64,000 nt of DNA from Thermogemmatispora sp042408965 (GCA_042408965.1 JBHOQN010000003.1:1-64000); one strand, 5' to 3'; shown: positions 41,728 to 51,262, numbered from the stretch's first letter. The notes: generated by a model not told the origin, from the sequence alone. Numbers and translations are program-made.

Positions 41728-42215
41728 GCTCAATGACCCCTGTTCATCAAAGCATCCATTGAGATTGTTTTCAATCCCAGCGTGTTCATAAGCAGTACAT
41801 ACCCATTTCAACGGAAACTCAGACAGATGATCGAAGACGAACAGATCAGATGATCACCTTATGATAGCAACTGGTTCTGTGGAAGGCCTTCCCGCCTGTG
41901 TTGTATGCAGAGCAGGTTCTTGCTTGAGAAGGAGCAGCGTTCCCGCAGAGAGCCACAGGTCAACGCCTGGGCCTCCTGAAGATCGCTCCAGACTCTCCTG
42001 CCGCTCAGAGCGAGCGCCTTTTGCGGCAGAGCAAGGAGCAGCCACAGCTTCCACTTATATATACGTGTGCAGGTTATTATTTGCCCCCAGGAGCTGGCGT
42101 GAGTAGGCCTTATGGGTGATGAGAAACCATAGCAGGAGAGCCGGGTTGGGGCAGCGGGTTCTGCCGCTGGCAGAGAGGAACCGCCACCCCTTCATGAGCA
42201 ACCGTACGGAGGAGA
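41728..42215. other. Gene-free region downstream of livK (488 bp)
   Basis: It lies after the livK stop on the minus strand and upstream of the small CTCIFC gene. A weak 6-bp hairpin (CAGCGG/CCGCTG, 42152-42169) near the livK stop may end the liv transcript. An AT-rich tract near 42050 is the likely promoter zone. I see nothing else. Confidence 0.4.
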
Positions 42216-43478
42216 TTAGAAGTGAGACTGGCTGGCCGCGACTCCTGTGAAGTCAGGAGTCAGCGGTTTCACACCCGCAGGCTGAGTTGCATCAACCTGG
42301 TAGACCACCGAGTCGCGCGTTGGCACACGCTGATCGGGAGAGGAGCCATAGTGAGCCGGAGGGAGCAGCCCGCCCATGTCGATCGTCTGCAGGGACTCGA
42401 AGGCCTTAAAGAGGCCATCGCGCGTGATGTCGCCGTTGTCCAGGGCCTTCTTAATGATGGCGTAGGTAATCTCCGACTCCGCGTAGCCAAACTCAAAGTA
42501 GCCATCCGGCTTCTGCTGGGGGAAGTACTTCGCCACATCCTGCAGCATCTGGGCCATCGCCGGAACGCTCGTATCGCCCCAGGCCGCGCCCTGCGAGACC
42601 ACCCAGGCCCGGCAGATCAGCGGCTTCAGCGCCGGCACTGCCAGCAGCCGGATGGAGAAGGCCGGACTCTGCAGAATCCACTGCGGGTTATAGCCCAGCT
42701 TATAGGCCGTGCCGATGATGGTGGCCGTCGCGGCCGGCAGCGTGGTCATGAAGACGTACTTCGCGCCAGAGGCCTTCAGCTGAGCCACCTGCGCCGTGAA
42801 GTCCGTATCGGTCGGGGCATAGGAGACCTGCGCAACGTCGTGCAGGTGATAGACACTAACCGCCTCATGGTAGCCTGTCAGGCCATCCTGCCCGTAGTCG
42901 TCGTTCTGATAGATAATGGCGGTAGCCGGGTCCTTCACGCCAAGCTTGTTGACCACGTAGTCAAAAGCATTTTCCACCTGCAGCCGGTAGGGCGTTCCCA
43001 CCAGAATCAGGTACTTCTCGCGAGCCAGCGCCGAGGAGAGCGTCGCCGCCGAGACCAGCATATGGTCGGCAGCCGCCTGGTCCTTGATGGCAAACGTCGG
43101 CTGCGTTCCCAGGCTGTCCGCGATCATCAGCACCTGGTTATGGATCTGGTTGTACTTCTGGACCTCGATCTGCGGACTATACTGCGTATCCTCCTCAAGG
43201 AACTTGATCTTAAAGCCGTCCACGCCGCCGTGGTCGTTGACGTGGTCGAAGAAGGCCTTGACACCGTTAGCCAGGGGGATGCCCACCGGGTCAGCCACCG
43301 GCCCCGAGTAAGGAGAGAGGATGCCCAGGGTGATCGTCTTCGTCGCCAGATCGACCCCTGGTCCCGCCTTGATACCGCCAGAGCTGCCGCTGGAACTACT
43401 GCTGGCGCAGCCTGCGAGAACCGGTAGACCGACCAGAAGGATGAGTATACAGCCAAACAAGAACTTCTTAGTTGCCAT
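42216..43478 (-). CDS. livK: Branched-chain amino acid-type ABC transporter substrate-binding lipoprotein
   Basis: A 420-residue lipoprotein; start at 43478 with AAGGGG 10 bp upstream. The signal peptide is followed by lipobox LAGC, then a Ser/Gly linker and a type I periplasmic-binding fold (ITLGILSPYSGPVADP, GIPLANGVKAFFDHVN, GVDGFKIKFLEEDTQ, AIIYQNDDYGQDGLTGY, FMTTLPAATATIIGTAYKLGY). It binds the solute outside the cell for the permease LivHM. It is 100 bp downstream of livM. The neighbouring acyl-CoA dehydrogenase suggests a substrate other than, or broader than, Leu/Ile/Val. Confidence 0.92.
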   Translation of the reverse strand: MATKKFLFGCILILLVGLPVLAGCASSSSSGSSGGIKAGPGVDLATKTITLGILSPYSGPVADPVGIPLANGVKAFFDHVNDHGGVDGFKIKFLEEDTQYSPQIEVQKYNQIHNQVLMIADSLGTQPTFAIKDQAAADHMLVSAATLSSALAREKYLILVGTPYRLQVENAFDYVVNKLGVKDPATAIIYQNDDYGQDGLTGYHEAVSVYHLHDVAQVSYAPTDTDFTAQVAQLKASGAKYVFMTTLPAATATIIGTAYKLGYNPQWILQSPAFSIRLLAVPALKPLICRAWVVSQGAAWGDTSVPAMAQMLQDVAKYFPQQKPDGYFEFGYAESEITYAIIKKALDNGDITRDGLFKAFESLQTIDMGGLLPPAHYGSSPDQRVPTRDSVVYQVDATQPAGVKPLTPDFTGVAASQSHF

Positions 43479-43578
43479 GCGTAACACCCCTTTGTCAAAC
43501 ACGCGAGATAATGCCGAGCATCTACACTGCTCTGCTCCGCCTCCTGAGCATGTGATCATTCCCTGACGGTGAGGCGGG

Positions 43579-44799
43579 TCACGCGCTTTCTTCTCCTGAG
43601 GATTGCTCTGCTTTGTTGTGCATCCGTGCGTGGGAATCGTTCAGATCGACAACCTCGACCGGTTCACCTCCTTCTTTGCCTGGGCCGTTGCTGCCACGTC
43701 GAAGGATGCGCAGGCGGCGTGCCAGGCCAACCACGCCACCCGGCTCGAAGAGCAAGAAGACAATGATCAGCAGCCCGTAGATCAGCGCGTCCAGGTCGCC
43801 GCTGGTCAGGCCACCGTTGCCGGTGCTGGGGGGCAGCAGCGCGAAGTAGTCAATGATCTGAGGCAGGCCAAAGACGAAGGCCGCGCCCAGAATCGATCCC
43901 CAGACGCTGGCGATCCCTCCGATGATGATCGCCGCCACGAACTGGATCGAGAGAGTCAGGCTCCAGTAATCGGGAATGACATAGCGCGAGTAGGAGACAA
44001 AGAGCGCGCCTGCGATGCCTGCCAGGAAGGAGGAGAGCACAAAGGCCCCCAGTTTCGCCTCGAAGAGGTTGACTCCCATGATCGCTGCGCCCACCTCGTG
44101 GTCGCGCACTGCACGCATGGCGCGTCCAGCGCGCGAGCGCATGACGTTGTGCACGAAAAGTGCTACGAGGACTAGAATAAAGAGAATGAGCAGGAAGTAC
44201 TGCTGGCCCGGAGTGAGGGCCAGGCCGACATAGGTGTTCTGCTGGTCGAACGAGAACGTACCGACGCTGGGCACCGGAAAGTTCCGGCCCTGAGGGCCGC
44301 CCGTGATCGCCGTCAGGTTGCGAAAGAGATACTGGCCGATGAAGACCAGCGCCAGGGTCACGATGCCCAGGTAGAAGCCGCGCAGCCGCAGAGCCGTCGG
44401 GCCGATCAGCGCGCCTGCCAGGGCTGCCACCAGGCCAGCTGCTGGCAGCCAGATGAAGATCGGCAGCCCCAGGCCACGCGGATCGAGCGGGCCTGCTGGC
44501 GGGTTGCCGCCCAGGAAGGCCGCCGTATAGGCGCCAAGCCCCATGAAGAAGGCGATCCCCAGCGAGATCTGCCCCGTGTAGCCCGAAAGCACGTTCAGCG
44601 CCAGCGCGGCGATGGCCGCGATCAGACTATAGTTCGCGATGGTAAACCAGTCCTCGCTGGCCAGTGAGAAGAAGAGAATCAGCGCCAGCAGGCCAATGCC
44701 CAGCGAGGTCCAGCGTGAGATGCTTCCCCCCAGCAGGCGTGGCGGCTCAGCCTCGCGCGGAGCAGGCCGGTCATCTCTGGAAGCCAGCGTGTGCATCAT
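43579..44799 (-). CDS. livM: Branched-chain amino acid-type ABC permease LivM
   Basis: The 406-residue permease of the LivM family has about 9-10 TM helices. It includes LNVLSGYTGQISLGIAFFMGLGAYTA, the coupling helix region SRAGRAMRAVRDHEVGAAIMGVN, and LSIQFVAAIIIGGIASVWGSILGAAFV. It forms a channel heterodimer with LivH. The start overlaps the livH stop by an ATGA. The C-terminal tail of about 40 polar residues with Arg/Gly is longer than in E. coli. Confidence 0.95.
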   Translation of the reverse strand: MMHTLASRDDRPAPREAEPPRLLGGSISRWTSLGIGLLALILFFSLASEDWFTIANYSLIAAIAALALNVLSGYTGQISLGIAFFMGLGAYTAAFLGGNPPAGPLDPRGLGLPIFIWLPAAGLVAALAGALIGPTALRLRGFYLGIVTLALVFIGQYLFRNLTAITGGPQGRNFPVPSVGTFSFDQQNTYVGLALTPGQQYFLLILFILVLVALFVHNVMRSRAGRAMRAVRDHEVGAAIMGVNLFEAKLGAFVLSSFLAGIAGALFVSYSRYVIPDYWSLTLSIQFVAAIIIGGIASVWGSILGAAFVFGLPQIIDYFALLPPSTGNGGLTSGDLDALIYGLLIIVFLLFEPGGVVGLARRLRILRRGSNGPGKEGGEPVEVVDLNDSHARMHNKAEQSSGEESA

Positions 44800-45695
44800 A
44801 TGCGCTCCACCTTTCGCGAGCCAAAGAGGCCATAGGGTCGAATCAGCAGGATCACAATCATGATCAGGTAGGGTGTGATCTCGTGCACGCCCGCCCCCAC
44901 AATGCTGGCGATGCGGCTCTCGTAGCCCGCCGTCAACACCTGAGTCAGGCCGATGACGATGCCGCCAACCACAGCGCCGCTCACCGAATCGAGGCCGCCC
45001 AGGATAATGGCCGGAAAGGCCACCAGGGCCGCATTCCCGAAATTGGGGTCGATGGTCAGCGAGTCAATGGCCAGGAAGACCCCGCCCAGGGTGGCGATGG
45101 CCGCCGCCAGAGCCCAGGCCAGGGCATAGACGGTTCGAATGTCGATCCCCACCGCCAGCGCGGCCTCCTGGTCGAGGGCCGTGGCGCGCATCGCCAGGCC
45201 GTAGCGCGTGTAGCGGAAGAAGTAGAACAGGGCCGCGCAGAGCACGACCGTGACCGCGATCGTCCAGAGATCGTTGGCACCCAGGTGCACTCCTGAAAGA
45301 GTGAAGCCACTGGTGAGGCTGAACGGCGTGGCCGCCGGCGTGGTCTGCGAACCCCAGATGATCATCACCACCGTTCGCAGAATGATGTCCAGGCCGATGG
45401 TAATCATGAGGATCGTAAAGACGGGGCGCCCGATCATGCGCCGCAGCACCAGGCGCTCGAAGATGAGGCCGATGAGGACGGTGATCAACAGTCCTAGCAG
45501 CAGAGCGACCAGAAAGGGCAGATGCCACTCAAAGACGCCGGCAGAGACGACATAGGCTCCCACCAGCAGCAAATCACCCTGTGCGAAGTTGATGACCTCG
45601 CTGGCTTTGAAAATAATGCTGAAACCCAGCCCGATGAGGGCGTAAATGCACCCCTGGGCGATCCCGGCAAAGGCCAGTTGCAGGAAATAGGCCAT
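44796..45695 (-). CDS. livH: Branched-chain amino acid-type ABC permease LivH
   Basis: The 299-residue permease has about 8 TM helices. LivH motifs: AGIAQGCIYALIGLGFSIIFKASEVINFAQGDLL at the N-terminus, the cytosolic loop RYGLAMRATALDQEAALAVGIDI, and LVAFPAIILGGLDSVSGAVVGGIVIGL. It starts 8 bp after the livG stop and overlaps livM by 4 bp, so it is tightly coupled. No anomalies seen. Confidence 0.96.
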   Translation of the reverse strand: MAYFLQLAFAGIAQGCIYALIGLGFSIIFKASEVINFAQGDLLLVGAYVVSAGVFEWHLPFLVALLLGLLITVLIGLIFERLVLRRMIGRPVFTILMITIGLDIILRTVVMIIWGSQTTPAATPFSLTSGFTLSGVHLGANDLWTIAVTVVLCAALFYFFRYTRYGLAMRATALDQEAALAVGIDIRTVYALAWALAAAIATLGGVFLAIDSLTIDPNFGNAALVAFPAIILGGLDSVSGAVVGGIVIGLTQVLTAGYESRIASIVGAGVHEITPYLIMIVILLIRPYGLFGSRKVERI

Positions 45696-45703
45696 AGACC
45701 CTC

Positions 45704-46576
45704 CTAGGCATCACGGGATTGGGTGGCGATTTCAGAGGATTGGGGCAGGCCATTGCTGACCTGCTTTTCAAACTCTTCGCCTAGATACGCTTTGATCACA
45801 TCGGGGTTCGCCTGCACCTCTGCTGGCCTCCCCTCAGCGATGACGCGCCCGAAGTCGAGCACCAGCACGCGGTCGGCGATCCCCATGACCAGCGCCATGT
45901 CGTGCTCAACGAGAATCTGCGTGATTCCCAGCTGCTCCTTGATGTCCAGAATGACCGTGGCGATCTCCTCGGTCTCTTCCTGTCCCATGCCTGCCACCGG
46001 CTCGTCGAGCAGGAGCAGGCGTGGTTCCATCACGAGCGCACGCGCCAGATCGGCGCGTTTCTGCAATCCGTAGGGCAGACTGCCGAGGGGATGGTTATAC
46101 ATCTCACGCATGCCGAGCAGCTCGAGGATATGCAAGCAGTAGGCGCGGTTCTCCCGCTCTTCGCGGTAGGTCGGGCCGATAAAGAGGCCGCCGCGCAGAA
46201 TACCGCTCCGCATGCGTGTATGGCGGCCGAGGAGCAGGTAGTCCAGCACGCTCATGCTGGGAAACTGGCCCAGATTCTGGAAGGTGCGAGCGATGCCTGC
46301 GCGCGCCACTTGGTGGGTTTTGAGACGCAGCAGGTCGCGGCCGTCAAAGCGTACGCGGCCTTGCTCCGGCTGATAGACACGCGAGAGCACGTTGAAGAGC
46401 GAGGTTTTGCCCGCCCCGTTGGGACCGATAACCGCGAACAGTTCGCCCGGCCAGACACTGAACGAGACATCGCTGAGGGCCTGGACCCCGGCGAAACGGA
46501 CCGAGACATGTTCAACGGTGAGCAGGGCTGGCCCGGAGCGTGTCTGCTCGCCTGGGGTGTGCGGGGAGGTACTCAT
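45704..46576 (-). CDS. livG: Branched-chain amino acid-type ABC ATPase LivG
   Basis: The 290-residue ATPase starts at 46576 with a full AAGGAGGT 7 bp upstream, overlapping the livF stop as ATGA. Motifs: Walker A GPNGAGKTS, the LivG insertion around IARTFQNLGQFPSMSVLDYLL, signature SLPYGLQKRADLARAL (the usual LSGGQ replaced by LPYG, normal in LivG), Walker B LLLLDEPVAGM and ILVEHDM. It powers transport with LivF. Confidence 0.95.
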   Translation of the reverse strand: MSTSPHTPGEQTRSGPALLTVEHVSVRFAGVQALSDVSFSVWPGELFAVIGPNGAGKTSLFNVLSRVYQPEQGRVRFDGRDLLRLKTHQVARAGIARTFQNLGQFPSMSVLDYLLLGRHTRMRSGILRGGLFIGPTYREERENRAYCLHILELLGMREMYNHPLGSLPYGLQKRADLARALVMEPRLLLLDEPVAGMGQEETEEIATVILDIKEQLGITQILVEHDMALVMGIADRVLVLDFGRVIAEGRPAEVQANPDVIKAYLGEEFEKQVSNGLPQSSEIATQSRDA

Positions 46577-47364
46577 AGCGCCCACCTCCTTTCGGGTCGT
46601 CGCTGGCGCAGCCGCTCCAGGACGCTCTGGCGCTCTCCCTCGTGCAGGCCGAGGTAGAACTGGCGCACGCTCTCCTCCTGGAGGAGGCGGGCGGCGGGCG
46701 CCTCCAGGGCCACGCGGCCTGTCTCCAGGATATAGCCATAGTGCGCTACCGACAGCGCCATCTGGGCGTTCTGCTCAACCAGCAGCACCGCTGTGCCGGC
46801 GGCGTTGATCTCAGCGATAATCGAGCGAATGCGCTGCACCATGAAGGGGGCCAATCCCAGTGAGGGTTCATCCAGCAGCAGGAGACGTGGCGACGCCATC
46901 AGGGCGCGGCCGATGGCCAGCATCTGCTGCTCACCGCCCGAAAGATAGCCGGCGTGGCTCTTGCGCCGCTCTCGCAGGATCGGAAAGAGGTCCATGACCC
47001 GCTCGTAGGCGCGGCGCACAGCGGCGGGATTGCGCACGGTCACTGCACCTGCGTAGAGGTTCTCATCGACCGTCAGGTCACCAAAGAGGCGGCGGCCCTC
47101 CAGTACCTGCGCGATCCCGCGCTGCACAATCTGGGTCGCGTTGAGCTGGTCGATGCGTTCACCATCGAAGAGGATGCTACCGTGTACGATGCGGGCCTTG
47201 TGCAACGGAAGCAGGCCGGAAATGGCGCGCATGAGCGTCGTCTTGCCGGCTCCATTGGTGCCCAGCAGGGCCACCACAACCTTATCGGGCACCTCCAGCG
47301 AAATGCCGCGTACGGCGGGGATCGCGTTCTGGTATGTGACAGCAATGTCCTGGAGAACAAGCAT
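46573..47364 (-). CDS. livF: Branched-chain amino acid-type ABC ATPase LivF
   Basis: A 263-residue ATPase, first gene of the liv operon. Walker A GTNGAGKTT, RGIAQVLEGRRLFGDLTVDENL (the LivF Q-loop region), signature LSGGEQQMLAIGRALM, Walker B LLLLDEPSLGLAP and VLLVEQN. The order livF-livG-livH-livM-livK is complete for an importer. A leader of about 215 nt, containing a TGCCG repeat, separates it from the promoter at 47585-47614. Confidence 0.95.
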   Translation of the reverse strand: MLVLQDIAVTYQNAIPAVRGISLEVPDKVVVALLGTNGAGKTTLMRAISGLLPLHKARIVHGSILFDGERIDQLNATQIVQRGIAQVLEGRRLFGDLTVDENLYAGAVTVRNPAAVRRAYERVMDLFPILRERRKSHAGYLSGGEQQMLAIGRALMASPRLLLLDEPSLGLAPFMVQRIRSIIAEINAAGTAVLLVEQNAQMALSVAHYGYILETGRVALEAPAARLLQEESVRQFYLGLHEGERQSVLERLRQRRPERRWAL

Positions 47365-47460
47365 AAGCGCGCTTCCTCCGATGCCGGCAAAGCTTCATAT
47401 TGAAGATCCAGCCCCGGGCCCGGACGGTTCGCCGATCCATTCTCCCTGGCTTATGCTATC

Positions 47461-47490
47461 TGCCGTGCCGTGCCGTGCCGTGCCGTGCCG
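47461..47490. repeat. (TGCCG)6 pentanucleotide repeat in the liv leader
   Basis: Six perfect copies lie between the predicted liv transcription start (about 47579) and livF. A copy-number change would alter the leader length without touching coding sequence, so phase-like variation is possible. Confidence 0.85.
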
Positions 47491-47584
47491 TAGAGCCAGG
47501 AGAAGCTCCTCCCCCGGGAGCGCCAGCGCTGGCTCCGCCGACCCTGGAGAGGTGCGGCGGACGATAGGTGTTTCATGCAAGCCT

Positions 47585-47614
47585 ATTGTAAATAGGGATC
47601 TGGATGGTATACAA
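47585..47614 (-). promoter_or_regulatory. liv operon promoter
   Basis: On the minus strand, -35 TTGTAT (47614-47609), 18-bp spacer, -10 TACAAT (47590-47585). The nested plus-strand reading TTGTAA-N18-TACAAT (47586-47615) could serve the divergent regulator. Confidence 0.75.
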
Positions 47615-47625
47615 TGTTTCTACAT

Positions 47626-47648
47626 ACAAATTGGCGGACGGAATTTGT
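47626..47648. promoter_or_regulatory. PucR-type operator between liv and the regulator gene
   Basis: The inverted repeat ACAAATT-N9-AATTTGT ends 11 bp before the liv -35, exactly as at the other two sites, and lies just before the regulator's ribosome site, where binding could also limit the regulator's own expression. Confidence 0.8.
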
Positions 47649-47674
47649 TTGCCCGCACAACGAAGGCGGCCGCT

Positions 47675-49810
47675 ATGCATGAGCATCGTACAGATCCCTG
47701 GGTTTCCGTCACGCATGCGCTCAAAGGAGCAGCGCTGCATCCCCAACAACGTGATGAGTTGATCGCCCGTGCCCTGCAGGAGCTGCTGACGGTGGTTCCC
47801 GCCGCCGCCACGGCGCTGATCTGGCCCTGCCGCGCCCGCAAGGGTCCCTGGAAGGTCTACTACGCCGGCGTGCGGCGCAATACCATGCACCGCTGGCTCT
47901 CCGCGCGCCTCTCACCCTCCGCCGAGGTGCTTGCGGGTGTGCTGGAACACGATCTGGCAAGCAACCCCGCCGATCTACCCCCGTCGCTGCTGCTACCGCT
48001 CCGTCCACGTCCCTGCGCCCAGCGGGCCTTCTGGATTGTCTGGCCGCTGGCCCCGGCTGAGGTTGGCACGCCTCTGGCAGCCAGCGAGGGGCTGGAGCGT
48101 GTCAGGCAGGCGCTGGAGGCCCTGCTGGAAGTAGAGGAGAAGGAGGGAGAATATTTCTCACCCAGCTCGCCAGTTCACGATCGGGCCTTGATCGAAGCCC
48201 TGACCCAGGGTGATCCGCATGCCCTCTCGGCCATCCTCAGCCTGGCGCGCATCGTGACCCGTGGCGACTTCACCTTCTGGGGACGGGCCTACAACGATGT
48301 CGTCGAGATCGCGGGCCACCTGGGCGCCCGCAACAGCGATTTCGGCTTCGCCCTCGCGCGCGGCCGTGGCATCGGCGGGCGCGTCGCGGCCTATGGTACT
48401 CCGATGGGGCGTGGCGACTATCGCAACTCGCCCTATCGCGATCCCAGCGTCTCCGATATCGTCGATCGCGAACAGGTGCGTTCAGGCATGGCCCTGCCCG
48501 TGCGCTACCAGACGGCTCCCGAGAACAGCGCCCACGTAGCGGCCGTGCTCTATACAACACGACGCACCGTGGCGCCCTTCTCGCTGGCCGAGTTTCTCCT
48601 GGGCCAGCGCCTGGCACATTTCCTCGAGCCGCTTCCCCCGGCCGAGCGCGCCCCCGCCTTCTTCTGGCCTGGCCTGCACCACCTGCCCGATCACAAGGCC
48701 GCCTGGTATGAGCTGCTGCTGCACGCCAACCGCATCGAGGCGGTAGAGCACTGGGCCAGCCAGATCATCAAGGGTGCAGTGATCGTGACCGATGCTGGCG
48801 GCAAACCCTATGTTGTGGCCCGCAGCGAGGAGCTGGAGCAGTTGCGAGCCAGGCGCGCCGCACAGCCGGAGCGCGTCCAGGTGCTCTCGCTGGCCTTCGC
48901 CGGCCTCGACCGCACCGGCCAGGTCTACCTCTGTCCCTCCATCCCACTGCCGCCTGCCGGCTGGCCCGACTTCTTCAACGATCTGATCGTGGCCTGTAAT
49001 CTGGTCATCACGCGCATGGAGCAGACCCAGGATCAGCTCGATCGCCGCCGCGAGCAGTGGCTGCAGGCCCTGCTCAAGGGCAAATCGCTCCAGCACGTCG
49101 AGCAGGATGGCTATCGCCTCGGCCTCCCTGTCGAGCGCGGCCAGTTCTGGGTGCTGGCCTGGCCCACCGAAAGCATGCAGGCCCTCAAGTCGCCACGCAA
49201 GCGCATGATCGCCGAGAGCGTGGTCCTCGACTCTCTCAAGAGTCCCCTGATCTTCTGCGAGGACGACATGGCGATCGTCCTGCTGGAGGGGCAGGCGCCG
49301 CAGCCGCCGTCCAAGGTGCGCGATGCGCTACTGCAGCACTGCGGCGTCCAGCCCCTCTGGATCGTCCATGGTGGGCGCTATCATTCCCTCGAGGACCTGA
49401 AGATGAGCCTGACCCATACGATCTCGCTGGCCCACAAGGCGCGCCGCGAGGGCTTTGGCGAGTATCTGCTCGATATCTACACCTTCGGTCTCGATAGCCT
49501 GCTGGAGAACCCACGCCTCATCGACGATCTGGAGGCCTTTGCCACCAGGCTCCTCAGACCCCTGCTCGACTACGATCGCGCCAGCGGCTCGCACCTCACC
49601 GAGACCTTTGTGCTTGCCCAGACCCTTGGCTCCGCCCAGGCTGTGGCCGAGCAGCTGGGTGTGCATGTCAATACCATTCGCTATCGACTCCACCGCGCCC
49701 AGGACCTCCTGGGCAGTGAGGAGTCCTCTCCCAGAGAGCAGACCGCGATGGCGCTGGCCTCCTTCATCTGGCAGCGCTTTCATCCCGATACATGCGAACC
49801 GGCCCCCTAG
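47675..49810 (+). CDS. GAF + PucR/CdaR-type HTH transcriptional regulator
   Basis: A 711-residue protein. I chose the ATG at 47675 (AAGGCGG 8 bp upstream); in-frame sequence further upstream overlaps livF and the operator. A GAF-like domain (about 165-330, RGIGGRVAAYG, REQVRSGMALPV) precedes a helical middle and a CdaR-type region, and the end has the PucR helix-turn-helix: LTETFVLAQTLGSAQAVAEQLGVHVNTIRYRLHRAQDLLG. PucR-type regulators usually activate catabolic genes on sensing a metabolite. The gene is divergent from liv and close to three matching operators. Confidence 0.9.
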   Translation: MHEHRTDPWVSVTHALKGAALHPQQRDELIARALQELLTVVPAAATALIWPCRARKGPWKVYYAGVRRNTMHRWLSARLSPSAEVLAGVLEHDLASNPADLPPSLLLPLRPRPCAQRAFWIVWPLAPAEVGTPLAASEGLERVRQALEALLEVEEKEGEYFSPSSPVHDRALIEALTQGDPHALSAILSLARIVTRGDFTFWGRAYNDVVEIAGHLGARNSDFGFALARGRGIGGRVAAYGTPMGRGDYRNSPYRDPSVSDIVDREQVRSGMALPVRYQTAPENSAHVAAVLYTTRRTVAPFSLAEFLLGQRLAHFLEPLPPAERAPAFFWPGLHHLPDHKAAWYELLLHANRIEAVEHWASQIIKGAVIVTDAGGKPYVVARSEELEQLRARRAAQPERVQVLSLAFAGLDRTGQVYLCPSIPLPPAGWPDFFNDLIVACNLVITRMEQTQDQLDRRREQWLQALLKGKSLQHVEQDGYRLGLPVERGQFWVLAWPTESMQALKSPRKRMIAESVVLDSLKSPLIFCEDDMAIVLLEGQAPQPPSKVRDALLQHCGVQPLWIVHGGRYHSLEDLKMSLTHTISLAHKARREGFGEYLLDIYTFGLDSLLENPRLIDDLEAFATRLLRPLLDYDRASGSHLTETFVLAQTLGSAQAVAEQLGVHVNTIRYRLHRAQDLLGSEESSPREQTAMALASFIWQRFHPDTCEPAP

Positions 49811-49852
49811 GGGCGGCCCGCCTCTGCTCTGCACAGGCACTCTGTCGCCGCC

Positions 49853-49877
49853 GACAAATTGCGCCCGAGAATTTGTC
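49853..49877. promoter_or_regulatory. PucR-type operator upstream of the acyl-CoA dehydrogenase
   Basis: The inverted repeat GACAAATT-N9-AATTTGTC has 8-bp arms. Its core ends 11 bp before the -35. Confidence 0.8.
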
Positions 49878-49887
49878 GTACGAAACA

Positions 49888-49918
49888 TTGCTTTCTCCTG
49901 TTGCTCTCCCCATACAAT
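49888..49918 (+). promoter_or_regulatory. Acyl-CoA dehydrogenase promoter
   Basis: TTGCTT (49888-49893), 19-bp spacer, TACAAT (49913-49918). The suboptimal -35 and long spacer fit an activator-dependent promoter. The block GAAACATTG is shared with the liv and MFS promoters. Confidence 0.7.
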
Positions 49919-50028
49919 AACCTGTGGGTACCGATACCAGTGAGGCGTTGCCCACGACTGGCCCGTCTGGCGATCGATCGGCGGGCAGCGCTCTGTTCCG
50001 AGAGAGCCACAGACTGAGGAGGACAACC

Positions 50029-51195
50029 TTGGATTTTCGCCTGACAGAAGAGCAGAAAATGATACAGGAGACGGTGCGCTCCTTTGTGAAGAGGGAGCTG
50101 GTACCGCTGGAAGGCGAGGTCTTGCGTAACGAGCGAGAGGGTCGTCCCGGCATCGAACGCGCGCAACTTCGACAGCTCCAACTCAAAGCCCGGGAACTGG
50201 GCTTCTGGGGTATCAATACACCTGAGGAATATGGCGGAGCCAACCTCGGCCCCATTATGACCGCCATCATCACCATCGAACTCTATCGCACCTTCGTCCC
50301 TTTCACCTTCGGCGGCTCAGCCGATAACATCCTCTATAGCTGCAATGAGAAGCAGAAGCAGCGTTACCTGATCCCGACCATCAACGGGGAGCGCCGCTCC
50401 TGCTTCGCCCTCACAGAGCCAGGAGCTGGCTCCGATGTCTCCAACATCCAGATGACAGCCGTCAAAGACGGCAAGAGCTGGGTGCTCAACGGCGAGAAGA
50501 CCTTTATCACCAATGGCAACGAGGCCGACTTCGCGATGGTCTTCGCGCTCACCGATCGCGAGAAGGGGGCCCACGAGGGCATGACCTGCTTCCTGGTCGA
50601 CCGCGAGATGGGCTGGCGTTCCAGCTATATCCATACCATGGGCTCCTGGGGACCGGCCTCGCTCTATTTCGAGAACGTGCGTGTGCCCGAGGAGAACGTG
50701 CTCGGCGAGGTCAACCGGGGCTTCCAGCTGGCGATGAAATGGATCGGGGCGGGTCGCTGGAATATCGCCGCGCGGGCCGTAGGAGCCGCCGAGCGCCTGC
50801 TGGAAATGGCCATTGAATATGCGCGCACGCGCGTTACCTTCGGCAAACCGATCAGCGAGCGCCAGGCGATTCAGTGGATGATCGCCGACTCGCACGTTGA
50901 GATCGAGGCCGCGCGCTGGCTGACCCTCTACGCCGCCTGGCAGGCCGAGCAAGGCCTGGACAATCGCCACACCTCCTCTATCGCCAAGCTCTACGGCGCC
51001 AATATGGCCAACCGCGTCGTCGATCGTGTGCTCCAGATTCACGGCGGCATGGGCTACACTCGAGAGCTGCCCATCGAGCGCTGGTATCGCGAGATGCGCG
51101 TCTGGCGCATCTTTGAGGGAACCGATGAGATTCAGCGCTTCATCATTGCGCGCAACCTGCTGCGTGGCAATGTCAAGGTAGGTGAGATGCCCTGA
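50029..51195 (+). CDS. Acyl-CoA dehydrogenase
   Basis: A 388-residue flavoenzyme that introduces a 2,3-double bond into an acyl-CoA. I set the TTG start at 50029 because GAGGAGG lies 7 bp upstream and (M)DFRLTEEQ is the family start. Motifs: CFALTEPGAGSDVSNIQ and KTFITNGNEADF (FAD/substrate), RVTFGKPISERQAIQWMIADSHVEIEAAR, LQIHGGMGYTRELPIERWYREMR and FEGTDEIQRFIIAR with the probable catalytic Glu of the EGT motif. It is a likely target of the neighbouring PucR-type regulator. The acyl substrate is unknown. Confidence 0.95.
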   Translation: MDFRLTEEQKMIQETVRSFVKRELVPLEGEVLRNEREGRPGIERAQLRQLQLKARELGFWGINTPEEYGGANLGPIMTAIITIELYRTFVPFTFGGSADNILYSCNEKQKQRYLIPTINGERRSCFALTEPGAGSDVSNIQMTAVKDGKSWVLNGEKTFITNGNEADFAMVFALTDREKGAHEGMTCFLVDREMGWRSSYIHTMGSWGPASLYFENVRVPEENVLGEVNRGFQLAMKWIGAGRWNIAARAVGAAERLLEMAIEYARTRVTFGKPISERQAIQWMIADSHVEIEAARWLTLYAAWQAEQGLDNRHTSSIAKLYGANMANRVVDRVLQIHGGMGYTRELPIERWYREMRVWRIFEGTDEIQRFIIARNLLRGNVKVGEMP

Positions 51196-51262
51196 GGCCT
51201 GCCAGCTCAGGTGCAATCCAGGACCAGCCTGAGAGAAGAGAGCAAGGCTGAGCAGACCAGAT

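Noticed and set aside
47395..47580. Leader peptide ORF upstream of livF
   Set aside because: It starts with TTG at the predicted transcript start, has no ribosome site, and spans the TGCCG repeat; no codon pattern suggests an attenuator.
47141..47674. Earlier in-frame start for the GAF/PucR regulator
   Set aside because: It would run over livF, the liv promoter and the operator, and has no ribosome site; the ATG at 47675 has one.
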